Shown: positions 21,319-31,644 of the stretch, piece after piece | Position numbering within the stretch: the first letter of the stretch is position 1 | Layout: the number at the start of each line of letters is the position of its first letter | Notes under the pieces: model-generated | Databases searched by the model: none | What the model was told of the DNA's origin: nothing | The model's input: the letters and a program-made list of their open reading frames with translations, nothing else | Position numbers and translations under genes: made by a program | NCBI RefSeq assembly: GCF_000196435.1 | Contig: NC_010161.1 | Coordinates: 806,001-870,000 of the forward strand | Length of the DNA: 64,000 nt | DNA from: Bartonella tribocorum CIP 105476 | GTDB lineage: Bacteria > Pseudomonadota > Alphaproteobacteria > Rhizobiales > Rhizobiaceae | Direction of reading: 5' to 3'

Positions 21319-23406
21319 TCATCGACCAGAAAGCAGGTCGGTTTTTATATCTATTTTCCCAGTGAGTCTTGCTTTGTAGACACCGTAATTTTCCATGACA
21401 CGCATCACGTAATTCCGTGTTTCTGTATAAGGGATACGTTCAATCCAATCAATGACGTTATCGAGAGATTGTCCTCGAGGATCGCCATAACGTTTTATCC
21501 ATTCATCGACCCGACGGGAGCCAGCATTATAGCCAATAAGAGTTAGGATATAGGATCCATTAAAACGTTCTAATTGCTCATTGAGAAAATGGGTCCCTAA
21601 TGTTACATTATAACGAGCATCACTGCTAAATTTTTTATGAGACCATGTGATTGAGTATTTTTTTGCGAGTGCTTTTGCTGTTGTAGGAAGCAATTGAAGT
21701 ATCCCTTGTGCACCTGCTTTTGATATGGCTGTTGGATTAAATTCGCTTTCTTGGCGTGCAATGGCATAGATAAGCGATTTTTCTTCTACAGAAATATGAG
21801 TAGAAGCTGGTATAGCCCCTAGGGGATGAGAAAGTGCCCCGACATTTTTTCCCTGAAAAGCAGCTATTTTTCCGATTTTGAGGCTGGTATAATAGTCACC
21901 ATTTTTTTCTGCCATAACAGCTAGAAGAGCTAATTCACCGGGACTTTCTATTTTTTTCGCGAGTTCTCTATAAAAAACTTTAGCAAAGTCAGCATAGCCG
22001 GCTTCTTCAAGACGTTGAATTGCTTTGATCGCTTGTCGTGCACTAAAATGCTGTCGTTCAGCGGTTGTTGGTTTAGGAAAAGAAATATTAAGCTTTTTTT
22101 GGTTGAGTCGTGCAGCGGCTAATTGGCCATAATAAGTTGCACCAAAATGAGCTGCGCGATGAAAGTAATGCTGGGCATTTTTGTGATCTCCTAGCGTTTC
22201 TGCAGTTCGCCCCATCCAGTAATATCCACGTGATGCAGAAAAAGGTGAAGAGGAGAGTTGAGGAATGCGTGAAAAATGCTGCATTGCCAATTTAGGGTTA
22301 TGAAGAAACCGTAGTGCGTACCATCCTGCATGAAACTCAGCATCAACAGCTAATGCAGATGTTATGCCAGTGTGCATCGCAACAAGTTGATAAGCCATTT
22401 TGGGTTTATTTAAATCGAGCATTTCGCGAGAAAGGGCGCGTTGCTCTTTCCACAATGAATGAGGGTTCATAAGATGAAAGGTATCTTTTGATGTTTTCAT
22501 CATCAGTGTTGCGGCGGCATCATATTGCTCTGTTCGCCGAAGATGGCGTATTCGAGCAAACTGGAAAAGAGGATCTTTTTTCCATGTTCTCTCGACAGCG
22601 CGTAATTTTTGTGTCGCTCTAGGATCATTTTTTTCAACGGCGACAAAAGCATCAAAAAGGGCTTGAGCACGGGCTAATTTTGCAACGCGTGCCGCTGAAT
22701 CAAAACGATGTGCATACAGCATAAACTGCATGCGTTTTAAATGATCAATAGGTTTTAAGGTAGCGCTTGCATTGTTAAGAACAAACACTTCTTCTTTTGC
22801 ATTAAGCGGTGTTTTATGCCACCATGGTGCAATAATGTGTTGAGCGTGGGTGATTTGTCCCGTTGCAATAAGTGCTTTAGCGAAGAGAGCCATGCCTTGT
22901 GCCGTGAGGGGGGGGTGATGAGAAAATTTTTGGATAATGGCGCGTGTGACATTGGTTTCATTAAGAAAAGCACGTTCAGCATTGCGTTGCATTGTTTCTA
23001 TACCAGGCCATCCTTTTAGTATGTTGATTGCATTATAGATTTCAAAGCTTGGTATATTATCTTGGTTTGATAGCCCCAGCGCCCATGTCAAAATATGACG
23101 ATCAAGGCTATGTTTTTCCATTGAATTACGCAAGTTTATTGTTTTTGCAATATTGTTGTTTGCAAGAGCATCTAGCCCAGCTTTTAGTTGCTTGAGTGTC
23201 GTAGTATTGTGCGATGCCGTGTATCCCTGTTGAAGAGGTTCTTGAGCTTCTTGTTTAACAGTAAGGAGGGCAGGACGTGTCGAAGGGATTGGTGCTTTCC
23301 CATGGAAAAGAGGTGTTTGTGCATGTGCACTTGAAAATAAAATTCTTATTGCCAGTATAAGTGCAGTAAAGGTTGATACGAAAAGAGAGGTGGAGAATAC
23401 GCGCAT
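21319..23406 (-). CDS. slt: Soluble lytic murein transglycosylase
   Basis: A periplasmic enzyme that cleaves peptidoglycan to 1,6-anhydro muropeptides. It has an N-terminal signal sequence (about 1-30, ending SSAHAQ). A long alpha-helical superhelical region of TPR-like repeats (about 70-530) follows, then a C-terminal SLT domain. The catalytic glutamate is E553 in IYAIARQESEFNP, followed by SKAGAQGILQLLP, DARYNVTLGTHFL, LIGYNAGSRRV and IPYTETRNYVMRV. 695 aa, within the Slt70 size range. Divergent from dapA, a common Rhizobiales arrangement. Confidence 0.93.
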   Translation of the reverse strand: MRVFSTSLFVSTFTALILAIRILFSSAHAQTPLFHGKAPIPSTRPALLTVKQEAQEPLQQGYTASHNTTTLKQLKAGLDALANNNIAKTINLRNSMEKHSLDRHILTWALGLSNQDNIPSFEIYNAINILKGWPGIETMQRNAERAFLNETNVTRAIIQKFSHHPPLTAQGMALFAKALIATGQITHAQHIIAPWWHKTPLNAKEEVFVLNNASATLKPIDHLKRMQFMLYAHRFDSAARVAKLARAQALFDAFVAVEKNDPRATQKLRAVERTWKKDPLFQFARIRHLRRTEQYDAAATLMMKTSKDTFHLMNPHSLWKEQRALSREMLDLNKPKMAYQLVAMHTGITSALAVDAEFHAGWYALRFLHNPKLAMQHFSRIPQLSSSPFSASRGYYWMGRTAETLGDHKNAQHYFHRAAHFGATYYGQLAAARLNQKKLNISFPKPTTAERQHFSARQAIKAIQRLEEAGYADFAKVFYRELAKKIESPGELALLAVMAEKNGDYYTSLKIGKIAAFQGKNVGALSHPLGAIPASTHISVEEKSLIYAIARQESEFNPTAISKAGAQGILQLLPTTAKALAKKYSITWSHKKFSSDARYNVTLGTHFLNEQLERFNGSYILTLIGYNAGSRRVDEWIKRYGDPRGQSLDNVIDWIERIPYTETRNYVMRVMENYGVYKARLTGKIDIKTDLLSGR

Positions 23407-23656
23407 AGAGAAAAGACCTTGAAACCTTGCTTTTTGTAAAAACTTAAGGGTTTATAGAGCACAAGCATGAAAAACGCGTTAATACAGATGGTTTATTTTA
23501 AAGAAATGTTCAAAATTTAAAGAGGGACATCTTCATCTTGTAGAGGCTTTTTTTGAAATTCATCTTGCTTCAATGATAGAGCAAGATTATGCTCTATTTA
23601 AATTTATAAAGGCGATTATTAAAGAAAATAAAAGCGAACATTATAGGGAGTTTATC

Positions 23657-24541
23657 ATGCTCAAGGGAGCTATAACTGCTCTTATCACACCGTTTGATCA
23701 TAAGGGTGCAATTGATGAGAGAGCGTTTTGTGATTTTGTTGAATGGCAGATCACACAAGGGATTAACGGTGTAAGCCCTGTTGGGACAACAGGTGAATCG
23801 GCAACTTTAAGTCATGAAGAGCATAAGCAAATTATAGAATTGTGCGTTGAGCAGGTTGCAAAGCGTGTTCCTGTTGTTGCTGGAGCGGGATCAAATAGTA
23901 CAAGTGAGGCTATAGAGCTTGCGCAGCATGCAGAAAAGGCTGGTGCAGATGCCGTTTTGGTTGTTACTCCCTATTATAATAGACCAAATCAGTCTGGCTT
24001 ATACAAGCATTTTTCTTCTATTGCCAAAGCTGTTTCTATTCCGATTATAATTTATAATATTCCAGGACGTTCTGTTATCGATATGGCTGTGGAAACGATG
24101 AGAGACCTTTATCAAAATTTTAACAATATCATTGGTGTTAAAGATGCAACGAGCAGAATTGAGCGCGTGAGTGAACAAGGTGAAAAGTGTGGCAAAGATT
24201 TTGTGCAGCTTTCCGGTGATGATTGTACAGCATTAGGTTTTAATGCACATGGAGGTGTCGGATGTATTTCAGTTTCCTCCAATGTTGCTCCAAAACTTTG
24301 TGCAGAGCTTCAAGCCGCTTGTTTTCATGGTGATTATAAAACAGCACGGGAATTAAATGATCGCCTCATGCCTCTAAACCGTGCTGTGTTTATTGAACCT
24401 AGTCCAGCAGGGATTAAATATGCTGCTGCAAAATTGGGGCTTTGTGGTGAGACTGTACGTTCTCCGATTGTTCCATTAACAGAGAGCACCAAGAAGATTA
24501 TTGATGAAGCCCTTAGTCATGCTGGTCTTTTAAAAGCATAG
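23657..24541 (+). CDS. dapA: 4-hydroxy-tetrahydrodipicolinate synthase
   Basis: DapA condenses pyruvate and aspartate semialdehyde, the first committed step to diaminopimelate and lysine. It is a TIM barrel: [43 protein letters not shown] (catalytic Tyr) and IIGVKDAT (Schiff-base Lys). The frame opens at 23573, but the ATG at 23657 (MLKGAIT) has GGGAG 6 nt upstream and gives the normal 294-aa protein. smpB follows after 18 nt. Confidence 0.96.
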   Translation: MLKGAITALITPFDHKGAIDERAFCDFVEWQITQGINGVSPVGTTGESATLSHEEHKQIIELCVEQVAKRVPVVAGAGSNSTSEAIELAQHAEKAGADAVLVVTPYYNRPNQSGLYKHFSSIAKAVSIPIIIYNIPGRSVIDMAVETMRDLYQNFNNIIGVKDATSRIERVSEQGEKCGKDFVQLSGDDCTALGFNAHGGVGCISVSSNVAPKLCAELQAACFHGDYKTARELNDRLMPLNRAVFIEPSPAGIKYAAAKLGLCGETVRSPIVPLTESTKKIIDEALSHAGLLKA

Positions 24542-24559
24542 AATGATATCGACAAAGCC

Positions 24560-25036
24560 ATGAATAAAAAAAAGAACGCGCCCGTACGGAAAATAATTGC
24601 TGACAATCGTAAAGCACGTTTTAATTTTGAAATCCTTAATAATCTTGAGGCGGGTCTTGTTCTTCAAGGAGCGGAAGTGAAGTCTTTACGTTCTAATCAT
24701 GCGAATATTGCTGAAAGCTATGCTAGTTTTGAAAATGGGGAATTATGGTTAGTCAACAGCTATATTCCTGAATATACGCAGGCTAATCGTTTTAATCATG
24801 AGCCGCGACGTTTGCGTAAGTTATTACTTTCAAAACGTGAGATGGCACGCTTTTTTAATGCAACATCCCGTGAAGGGATGACACTTGTTCCTCTCAAACT
24901 TTATTTTAATGAACGTGGGCGCGTTAAGTTAGAGATTGCTCTAGCACGAGGGAAAAAACTTCATGATAAGCGTGAAACGGAAAAAAAACGTGATTGGGGA
25001 CGTGAAAAAGCAAGACTTTTAAAAAGATATGGATGA
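24560..25036 (+). CDS. smpB: SsrA-binding protein SmpB
   Basis: SmpB binds tmRNA and carries it to stalled ribosomes for trans-translation. It is an OB-fold of 158 aa: [69 protein letters not shown] and the basic tail [24 protein letters not shown] that enters the mRNA channel. Probably cotranscribed with dapA. Confidence 0.97.
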   Translation: MNKKKNAPVRKIIADNRKARFNFEILNNLEAGLVLQGAEVKSLRSNHANIAESYASFENGELWLVNSYIPEYTQANRFNHEPRRLRKLLLSKREMARFFNATSREGMTLVPLKLYFNERGRVKLEIALARGKKLHDKRETEKKRDWGREKARLLKRYG

Positions 25037-25060
25037 TCGATAGGGATCTCCTTTATTTAT

Positions 25061-25744
25061 TTAGCATTGATCTAAGTATGCTTTTGCTGCTTGAAAAATT
25101 TGGTGAAACATAGCGTCTGTCAGGCGGCCAGTATTCGTATTATAGCGAGAACAGTGATAGCTTGAAAAGATGCGTAATCTACCAACATTATTGATTTTAC
25201 CATGTTCAAAAGGGTGAGCTAAAACTTTTGCATTAAGAGCGCGTATGGTTGAGTGGTGTGCAATGGTTCCTAAGGTAATAACGGCTTTTAGTTTGGGAAG
25301 ATTTGTTAAAAGAGGCGAAAAGAAAGAGCGGCACGTGTTAATTTCTGCACCGGTGGGTTTATTTTCTGGTGGAACACAACGAACAGAGTTAACAATTGCA
25401 ACATCAATCAGTTCAAGATTATCGTCTGCTCTTTCTTCAAAGGTTCCTTGGGCAAAACCGAATTTTTTCAAAGTAGAATAAAGTAAATGTCCAGCATAAT
25501 CACCCGTGAATGGACGTCCAGTTCGATTGGCTCCGCGTAATCCAGGCGCAAGACCAACAATGAGAAGACGCGTTGTGTCTGCTCCTTTATAGGGAAAGAA
25601 AGGGCGTACCGGTGCGTTATGCCAACTTGGTTCTTTCACACGCCAGTCAGCGATAAATTGATAGAGCCTAGGGCATAAATTGCAATTTGGGGGAGGCTCT
25701 GGGCAAAGCGATGTTAATGGGTTATTCATGGCGTTAGGCATCAT
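25061..25744 (-). CDS. Uracil-DNA glycosylase family 5 (UdgB type), Fe-S
   Basis: A repair glycosylase with broad uracil/deaminated-base activity in the family. All four likely cluster cysteines are present: Cys21 and Cys24 (NCNLC), Cys123 (RCVPPENKPTG) and Cys138 (TCRSFF). Motif A is GLAPGLRGANRTGRPFTGD (64-82), which lacks the Asp/Asn water-activating residue of other families, as is normal for family 5. The C-terminal SYHCSRYNTNTGR is the leucine-loop region. 227 aa. Met2 or Met6 may be the real start, since no clear Shine-Dalgarno sequence precedes Met1. Convergent with smpB. Confidence 0.9.
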   Translation of the reverse strand: MMPNAMNNPLTSLCPEPPPNCNLCPRLYQFIADWRVKEPSWHNAPVRPFFPYKGADTTRLLIVGLAPGLRGANRTGRPFTGDYAGHLLYSTLKKFGFAQGTFEERADDNLELIDVAIVNSVRCVPPENKPTGAEINTCRSFFSPLLTNLPKLKAVITLGTIAHHSTIRALNAKVLAHPFEHGKINNVGRLRIFSSYHCSRYNTNTGRLTDAMFHQIFQAAKAYLDQC

Positions 25745-26289
25745 TTTTTTATTCTTTTAAGTCTTTTATGACGTATATGATGGGTCATGTTTTGATAAAC
25801 AATCTAGAATATCAATAAACTGCTTTAGAAGAAAGTTTAATATAAACTTATGGCTAATTATGATGTAACAAGAGGCAATCTTTCAGTAAGTTATTTGATG
25901 AATAAGAGTGCAATACATATAATGTTCAAAGAAAAAATTCTATCTTTCATAAATATATTATCATAAAAAATGTGCATAAGGCTGTTGTTATTGGAAAATC
26001 TTTCTAAGAGCTGGTATTTCTTTTAAAAGGATAAAGACTCTAAAGGAACCTTTTGTCAAGAAACACCTTTCTTTGCTTGATCCAATCTATTGGAATTCTT
26101 TTAAGAGCAGCTTTGATAACGAGCATGGGTAGGTATACATTTTTTTATCAAGTTTCCAAGAATCTTCTCAAATAAGTTTTTTAAGCAAAAAATATGAAAG
26201 CTTGTGTTGTTTTTCTTGTGTTTTATTTTGATTATTGTATATACTCACCTATCCGCTATTAAATTTTTTTATTTGAGAAAGAGGCATAA
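25745..26289. other. 545-bp spacer upstream of rpoZ
   Basis: I see no coding frame with recognisable family features, no tRNA and no strong hairpin. It holds promoters for the divergent family-5 glycosylase and rpoZ genes. Confidence 0.5.
26216..26245 (+). promoter_or_regulatory. Candidate sigma70-type promoter of rpoZ
   Basis: TTGTGT (26216-26221) and TATACT (26240-26245) are spaced by 18 nt and lie 44 nt before the rpoZ start. Predicted by eye only. Confidence 0.35.
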
Positions 26290-26688
26290 ATGGCCCGCGT
26301 AACGGTAGAAGATTGTATTGATAAAGTTGATAACCGCTTTGAATTGGTACTTTTAGCAGGTCATCGGGCGCGTCAGATTTCACAAGGAGCGCAAATTACA
26401 GTTGATCGGGACAATGATAAAAATCCAGTTGTTGCTTTGCGTGAAATAGCAGAAGAGACATTGTCACCTGCTGATTTAAAAGAAGATCTTATTCATTCGC
26501 TGCAAAAGCATGTGGAAGTAGATGAACCAGAGATGGCAAGTGAATTTATCACCCATTCAAGTGAATCTGAAAGCATTTTTAATACTTCATCGCAAGAAGA
26601 AGGGACTTCATTTGATCATATGTCAGAAGAAGAGCTTTTAGCGGGCATTGAAGGTTTGGTTGTTCCGGAAAAAAGTGACGATTATTAG
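26290..26688 (+). CDS. rpoZ: RNA polymerase omega subunit
   Basis: The small RNA polymerase subunit that assists beta' assembly. It starts [23 protein letters not shown], followed by [30 protein letters not shown], the canonical omega core. The 132-aa length includes an acidic C-terminal tail typical of alphaproteobacteria. AAAGAGG lies before the ATG. It precedes rsh, as is usual in many bacteria. Confidence 0.97.
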   Translation: MARVTVEDCIDKVDNRFELVLLAGHRARQISQGAQITVDRDNDKNPVVALREIAEETLSPADLKEDLIHSLQKHVEVDEPEMASEFITHSSESESIFNTSSQEEGTSFDHMSEEELLAGIEGLVVPEKSDDY

Positions 26689-26826
26689 ATTATTAATTGC
26701 ATCGATTGATATTGCAGGAGTTAAAAGATATCTTGTCATGTGAGAGGCAGTTATTTTTCTTGCCTTTTGTTGATAAGATGTGTTCAATAAGGATGAGAGG
26801 TGTGAAAAGATAAAGGATATTCTCGT

Positions 26827-29049
26827 ATGATGCGTCAGTGTGAGCTTGTTGGGCGTGTTCAGCGTTACAAGTCTGACGTAGATGAGGCTCTTTTAAACAG
26901 AGCTTACGATTATGCAATGAGAAAGCACGCACATCAAAAGCGCGCTTCAGGTGATCTTTATTTTTCTCATCCTTTAGAAGTTGCTGCTATTTTAACAGAT
27001 ATGCGGTTGGACGAAGCAACGATTGCTGTTGCTCTTTTGCATGATACAATTGAAGATACGAGTGCTACACGAGCAGAAATTGATCAGCTTTTTGGTTCTG
27101 AAATTGGAAAGTTGGTTGAAGGGCTTACAAAGCTTAATAAGCTTGATCTTGTATCAAAGAAAGCCGTACAGGCAGAAAATCTTCGTAAACTCCTTATTGC
27201 CATTTCTGATGATGTTCGTGTTCTTTTAGTCAAACTTGCGGACCGTCTTCATAATATGCGAACCCTTGGTGTCATGCGTGACGATAAACGTCGACGAATT
27301 GCTGAGGAGACAATGGATATTTATGCACCACTTGCGGGGCGTATGGGTATGCAGGATATGCGCGAGGAATTAGAGGATCTCTCTTTCTTTTATTTAAATC
27401 CAGAAGGTTATCGTACAATTACCAATCGACTTTCTGAATTATTAAAGCACAACCGTGATTTGCTTTCCACAATTGAAAATGAATTGACAAAACTTTTTTT
27501 GGAAAATGGTATTAAAGCAGATGTTAAAAGTCGTCAGAAAAAATCTTATTCAGTTTTTCGCAAAATGGAAAGTAAAGCATTATCTTTTGAACAATTATCG
27601 GATATTTTTGGATTTCGTGTGATTGTTGAATCCGTGAATGATTGTTATCGTGCTCTTGGCGTCATCCATACGACATGGCCGGTGGTTCCTGGTCGTTTTA
27701 AAGATTATATCTCTATACCAAAGCAAAATGATTATCGTTCTATTCATACAACCATTGTGGGGCCCTCGAGACAACGCGTTGAATTGCAAATTAGAACGGC
27801 TGCCATGAATGAAGTTGCTGAATATGGCGTTGCTGCCCATTCCATATATAAAGAGCAAGGTTCTAATTATTCGCCTTCGAAGTTATCAAGTGAAACGAAT
27901 GCCTATGCATGGTTGCGTCAAACGATACAATCTTTATCTGATGGAGATAATCCGGAAGAGTTTTTAGAACACACAAAACTTGAGCTTTTTCAAGACCAAG
28001 TTTTTTGTTTTACACCAAAAGGTCGATTAATTGCTTTTCCTAAAGGCGCAACACCTATTGATTTTGCTTATGCCGTCCATACAGATATCGGTGATTCTTG
28101 TGTGGGCGTAAAAATCAATGGTCGTATTATGCCTTTAATGACTAAATTAAAAAATGGTGACGAAGTTGATATTATCCGTTCACATGCTCAAATTCCACCA
28201 GCGGCGTGGGAGTTTCTTGTTGTTACGGGTAAAGCACGTTCAGCTATTCGACGTGCAAGCCGAGCAGCGGTACGTAAGCAATATTCGGGCTTAGGATATC
28301 GTATTCTTGAGCGTTCGTTTGAATATATGGGAAAACAATTTTCAAAAGACGTTTTGAAGAAAGTTTTACCACGTTTGGCACGTAAAGACGTAGAAGATGT
28401 ATTGGCTGCTGTTGGGCGTGGAGAGCTGTTTTCCGCTGATGTGATTAAAGCAGTTTATCCTGATTATCAAGAGCGTGTCGTACAAAAGTCATCTTTTAAG
28501 TCTGGGGAAGAAGGGTGGTTTAATATTGAAAATGCTCAAGGGATGATTTTTAAAGTTCCAGAAAATGAAAAGCATGCAATGCTCGAGAATCACCAATCTA
28601 AAGCATTACCTATTCGAGGAACCCGTGGAGATATCCCTGTCCGTTTTTCACCAGAAGGAGCTGTGCCTGGAGATCGGATTGTTGGCATTATGCAACCAGG
28701 CGCTGGGATTGTTATTTATCCAATACAGTCTTCGGCTTTGATGGCATATGATGACCAGCCAGAAAGGTGGATCGATGTTCGCTGGGATATTGATGCCCAA
28801 ATGAATGAACGTTTTCCTGCACGGATGAATATTTTGGCTGTAAATCGTCCTGGTTCTTTAGCTGAAATTACGCAAATAATTTCTGCTAACGATGCCAATA
28901 TCCAAAATTTATCTTTTATTCGTACAGCACCAGATTTTACAGAAATGATGATTGATTTAGAAGTTTGGGACTTAAAACATTTGAATCGTATTTTTTCTCA
29001 GTTAAAAAAGGCAGATTCGGTCAGTACAGTACGGCGGGTTCATGGATAA
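26827..29049 (+). CDS. rsh: Bifunctional (p)ppGpp synthetase/hydrolase
   Basis: A single Rel/SpoT homologue that makes and degrades (p)ppGpp in the stringent response. The N-terminal HD hydrolase has YFSHPLEVAAILTDM, ALLHDTIEDT and LVKLADRLHNMRTL. The synthetase has FGFRVIV and NDYRSIHTTIVGP. A TGS domain (DQVFCFTPKGRLIAFPKGATPIDFAYAVH) and a C-terminal ACT domain (RPGSLAEITQIISANDANI) follow. 740 aa. The end overlaps the earlier candidate start of pyrE, so the genes are coupled. Confidence 0.97.
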   Translation: MMRQCELVGRVQRYKSDVDEALLNRAYDYAMRKHAHQKRASGDLYFSHPLEVAAILTDMRLDEATIAVALLHDTIEDTSATRAEIDQLFGSEIGKLVEGLTKLNKLDLVSKKAVQAENLRKLLIAISDDVRVLLVKLADRLHNMRTLGVMRDDKRRRIAEETMDIYAPLAGRMGMQDMREELEDLSFFYLNPEGYRTITNRLSELLKHNRDLLSTIENELTKLFLENGIKADVKSRQKKSYSVFRKMESKALSFEQLSDIFGFRVIVESVNDCYRALGVIHTTWPVVPGRFKDYISIPKQNDYRSIHTTIVGPSRQRVELQIRTAAMNEVAEYGVAAHSIYKEQGSNYSPSKLSSETNAYAWLRQTIQSLSDGDNPEEFLEHTKLELFQDQVFCFTPKGRLIAFPKGATPIDFAYAVHTDIGDSCVGVKINGRIMPLMTKLKNGDEVDIIRSHAQIPPAAWEFLVVTGKARSAIRRASRAAVRKQYSGLGYRILERSFEYMGKQFSKDVLKKVLPRLARKDVEDVLAAVGRGELFSADVIKAVYPDYQERVVQKSSFKSGEEGWFNIENAQGMIFKVPENEKHAMLENHQSKALPIRGTRGDIPVRFSPEGAVPGDRIVGIMQPGAGIVIYPIQSSALMAYDDQPERWIDVRWDIDAQMNERFPARMNILAVNRPGSLAEITQIISANDANIQNLSFIRTAPDFTEMMIDLEVWDLKHLNRIFSQLKKADSVSTVRRVHG

Positions 29050-29065
29050 CAAGAAAGATTTTGCA

Positions 29066-29644
29066 ATGAATACACAAGATGTCATTGATATTTTTAAACA
29101 AGCAGATGCTATTCTAGAAGGGCATTTTATTTTAACATCGGGGCGCCATAGTGCAACTTATATGCAAAAGGCAAAAGTATTTATGCATGCAGACTTAACG
29201 GAAAAGCTCTGTCGTGGATTAGCTGAAAAAATAAAAGAATCTATCGCAGAACCAATTGATTATGTCGTTGGTCCTGCAATTGGCGGTCTTATCCCTTCCT
29301 ATGAGACTTCACGTCACCTCGGTGTTCCTTCTCTTTGGGTAGAACGTGTCAATGGTGTCTTTGAATTGCGTCGTTTTGAAATCAAGAAGGGTGCACGGGT
29401 TGTTATTGTTGAGGATATTGTGACAACGGGTCTTTCCATTCGTGAGACCGTTGAGGCGCTGGCAGCAGCAGGAGCAGAGGTATTGGCAAGTGCGTGTATC
29501 CTTGATCGTTCTGGTGGTAAGGTTGATGTTGGTGTTCCATTGATTGCGCTTGCTGAATACGAGATAGCTTCTTATGCGAGTGATGCACTTCCTGCAGATC
29601 TTTCTGTTCTTCCAGCGATTAAACCAGGTAGTCGAAATATTTAA
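29066..29644 (+). CDS. pyrE: Orotate phosphoribosyltransferase
   Basis: PyrE converts orotate and PRPP to OMP in pyrimidine synthesis. GHFILTSGRHSATYMQKAK, VGPAIGGLIPSYETSR and the PRPP-binding loop VVIVEDIVTTGLSI are visible. I chose the ATG at 29066 (MNTQDVIDIF, 192 aa) over the one at 29042 inside rsh; neither has a strong Shine-Dalgarno sequence. It is followed by T-rich sequence but no clear hairpin. Confidence 0.95.
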   Translation: MNTQDVIDIFKQADAILEGHFILTSGRHSATYMQKAKVFMHADLTEKLCRGLAEKIKESIAEPIDYVVGPAIGGLIPSYETSRHLGVPSLWVERVNGVFELRRFEIKKGARVVIVEDIVTTGLSIRETVEALAAAGAEVLASACILDRSGGKVDVGVPLIALAEYEIASYASDALPADLSVLPAIKPGSRNI

Positions 29645-29738
29645 TTGTCTTTCTATTTTTTTTTATGCAAAAATTTTTAAAAATTAATTTGGGTGATATA
29701 GATTATTTCATCATCAAAAGATGTATATTGAGAGTCAT

Positions 29739-30329
29739 ATGCTTTTTCGTCGTCGAGAACCAATAGATTTTGTAACGCGTATTCGACTTTGGTTATGGCC
29801 ACGTCGTTCATTTTCTCGCTCATTTTCTTACATCTATAAACGTATTTTGCGGATATCAGCAACGCCGCATGAAGTTGCGTTAGGGTTTGCTATTGGCATT
29901 TTTTTAGCCTGTTCCCCTGTCTTTGGGGTGCATATTATCTTGGCAATATTTTTTTCTTGGATTTTGCGCGCAAACTTTGCGGCTGCAATCATTGGGACGG
30001 TTTTTTCGAATCCACTCACGTTTTTATTGATTGTCATGGCTGATTATAAAGTAGGGTATTTTTGTTTATCGCTTTTTAATGATGTTAATGAGATTTCTCT
30101 TTCTCAAATTCGTGCTCTGTTTAATGGTTTGACAGTGTCAAATCTCTCTCTTCTTTTTAAAGGTGCGTGGAACACAATTATGATTCCTATGATTTTAGGA
30201 GGAACTCTTTTAGGTGTTGTTTTTGGTGGTTTATCTTATATAGGTGTTTACAGAGCAACGGTTCGTTTTAAACAAAAACGATACCAAAAGATTATAAAAA
30301 AGAGATGTTTAAAGAAGCGTTCATCGTAA
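29739..30329 (+). CDS. DUF2062 family membrane protein
   Basis: A conserved inner-membrane protein of unknown function. The N-terminus is basic (MLFRRREPIDFVTRIRLWLWPRR). The DUF2062 core has ISATPHEVALGFAIGIFLACSPVFG and IIGTVFSNPLTF, with three or four hydrophobic segments and a lysine-rich tail. An upstream in-frame ATG at 29721 is possible. It lies in the rsh-pyrE-acpS-lepB run, as in other Rhizobiales. No biochemical role can be assigned. Confidence 0.85.
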   Translation: MLFRRREPIDFVTRIRLWLWPRRSFSRSFSYIYKRILRISATPHEVALGFAIGIFLACSPVFGVHIILAIFFSWILRANFAAAIIGTVFSNPLTFLLIVMADYKVGYFCLSLFNDVNEISLSQIRALFNGLTVSNLSLLFKGAWNTIMIPMILGGTLLGVVFGGLSYIGVYRATVRFKQKRYQKIIKKRCLKKRSS

Positions 30330-30349
30330 GAAAGATCGGGTAATATCTT

Positions 30350-30751
30350 ATGATTGTTGGCCTTGGAAATGATTTGGTTGATATACGACGGATTGAGAGA
30401 ATGTTGGTTCGTTATGGCGAGCGTTTTATTCAACGTATTTTTACGGATATTGAAAGGAATAGGTCCGAAAATCTCAAAAAAAATTCTTCTTCTTATGCGA
30501 AAAGATTTGCTGCTAAAGAAGCATGTGCTAAAGCTTTAGGGACGGGGATTGCTTGTGGTATCAATTGGAAAGACATGGGGGTGGTTAATTTGTCATCAGG
30601 TAAACCAATCATGCAATTAACAAATCATGCGCAAGTGCAACTTCAGAAGTTATTACCTCCTCATCATGATGCGATTATTCATCTCAGCATAACAGATGAT
30701 TTTCCTTGGGCGCAGGCATTTGTTATTATTGAAGCACTTCCACGTGGATAG
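30350..30751 (+). CDS. acpS: Holo-[acyl-carrier-protein] synthase
   Basis: AcpS transfers phosphopantetheine from CoA to the acyl carrier protein encoded at 58687-58923. [16 protein letters not shown] (Mg/CoA-binding Asp) and [16 protein letters not shown] (metal-binding Glu) are visible, then [14 protein letters not shown]. 133 aa. Confidence 0.96.
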   Translation: MIVGLGNDLVDIRRIERMLVRYGERFIQRIFTDIERNRSENLKKNSSSYAKRFAAKEACAKALGTGIACGINWKDMGVVNLSSGKPIMQLTNHAQVQLQKLLPPHHDAIIHLSITDDFPWAQAFVIIEALPRG

Positions 30752-30831
30752 ATGGCGTGAGAGATTGTACTTTTATTATTTGAATATTATGATGGAAAAA
30801 AGTTATATTTGTGATAAGAAGGTAATTGGTG

Positions 30832-31644
30832 ATGGTCCAAAAAGATGAAGTGCATAAAAAAGAAAAAAAAGGTGGGATTCTTGAATTAATTTCTGTTTTA
30901 ATACAGGCTCTGCTTTTGGCAGCCTTTATTCGGACACTTTTTTTCCAGCCTTTTAGTATTCCTTCCGGTTCAATGCGTCCTACTTTATTAGTGGGGGATT
31001 ATCTCTTTGTTTCTAAGTATGCATATGGGTATTCTCGTTTTTCCATCCCCTTTTCTCCTCCCCTTTTTTCTGGACGTATTTGGGCATCTCAACCTCAACG
31101 GGGAGATGTGGTCGTTTTTCGTTTACCAAGTAATCCGAAGATCGATTATATAAAACGCGTTGTTGGGCTACCAGGTGATCGTATACAAGTTCGTCAAAGC
31201 GTCCTTTATATTAATGATGAGGCTGTTTCTCGCCACTTTATGGGGGAGATTGATAATTCTGATATAACGGAAGTAAACTATCCTGTTGAGGTCTATCGCG
31301 AGACACTGCCTAATGGTGTTCGCTACGATACGCTTGATTTAGCTTTCATCCCAAAAGTTGATGATACGAAAGTCTTTGAAGTTCCTCAGGGACATTATTT
31401 TATGATGGGTGATAACCGCGACAATTCAGATGATAGTCGTTTGGATGTAGGTTACGTTCCAGAAGAAAATCTTATTGGTCGCGCGAGCGTGATTTTCTTT
31501 TCTATCAGTAATGGTTCAAGTGCTTGGCAGCTTTGGCGCTGGCCATTTGATGTGCGTTGGAAACGTTTGTTTTCTTTCATAAATACGGTTCATGATTTAC
31601 CGCTAATCAAGCAAGGAAACAACGATGAGACGTCTCATGATTGA
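30832..31644 (+). CDS. lepB: Signal peptidase I
   Basis: An inner-membrane protease that removes Sec/Tat signal peptides. One membrane segment (about 17-38) leads to the catalytic serine Ser47 in IPSGSMRPTL. The general base is Lys109 in DYIKRVVGLPGD, with the box E motif GDNRDNSDDSR near the end. The open frame begins at a TTG at 30826; the ATG at 30832, with AGAAGG upstream, is preferred. The stop overlaps the rnc start. Confidence 0.97.
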   Translation: MVQKDEVHKKEKKGGILELISVLIQALLLAAFIRTLFFQPFSIPSGSMRPTLLVGDYLFVSKYAYGYSRFSIPFSPPLFSGRIWASQPQRGDVVVFRLPSNPKIDYIKRVVGLPGDRIQVRQSVLYINDEAVSRHFMGEIDNSDITEVNYPVEVYRETLPNGVRYDTLDLAFIPKVDDTKVFEVPQGHYFMMGDNRDNSDDSRLDVGYVPEENLIGRASVIFFSISNGSSAWQLWRWPFDVRWKRLFSFINTVHDLPLIKQGNNDETSHD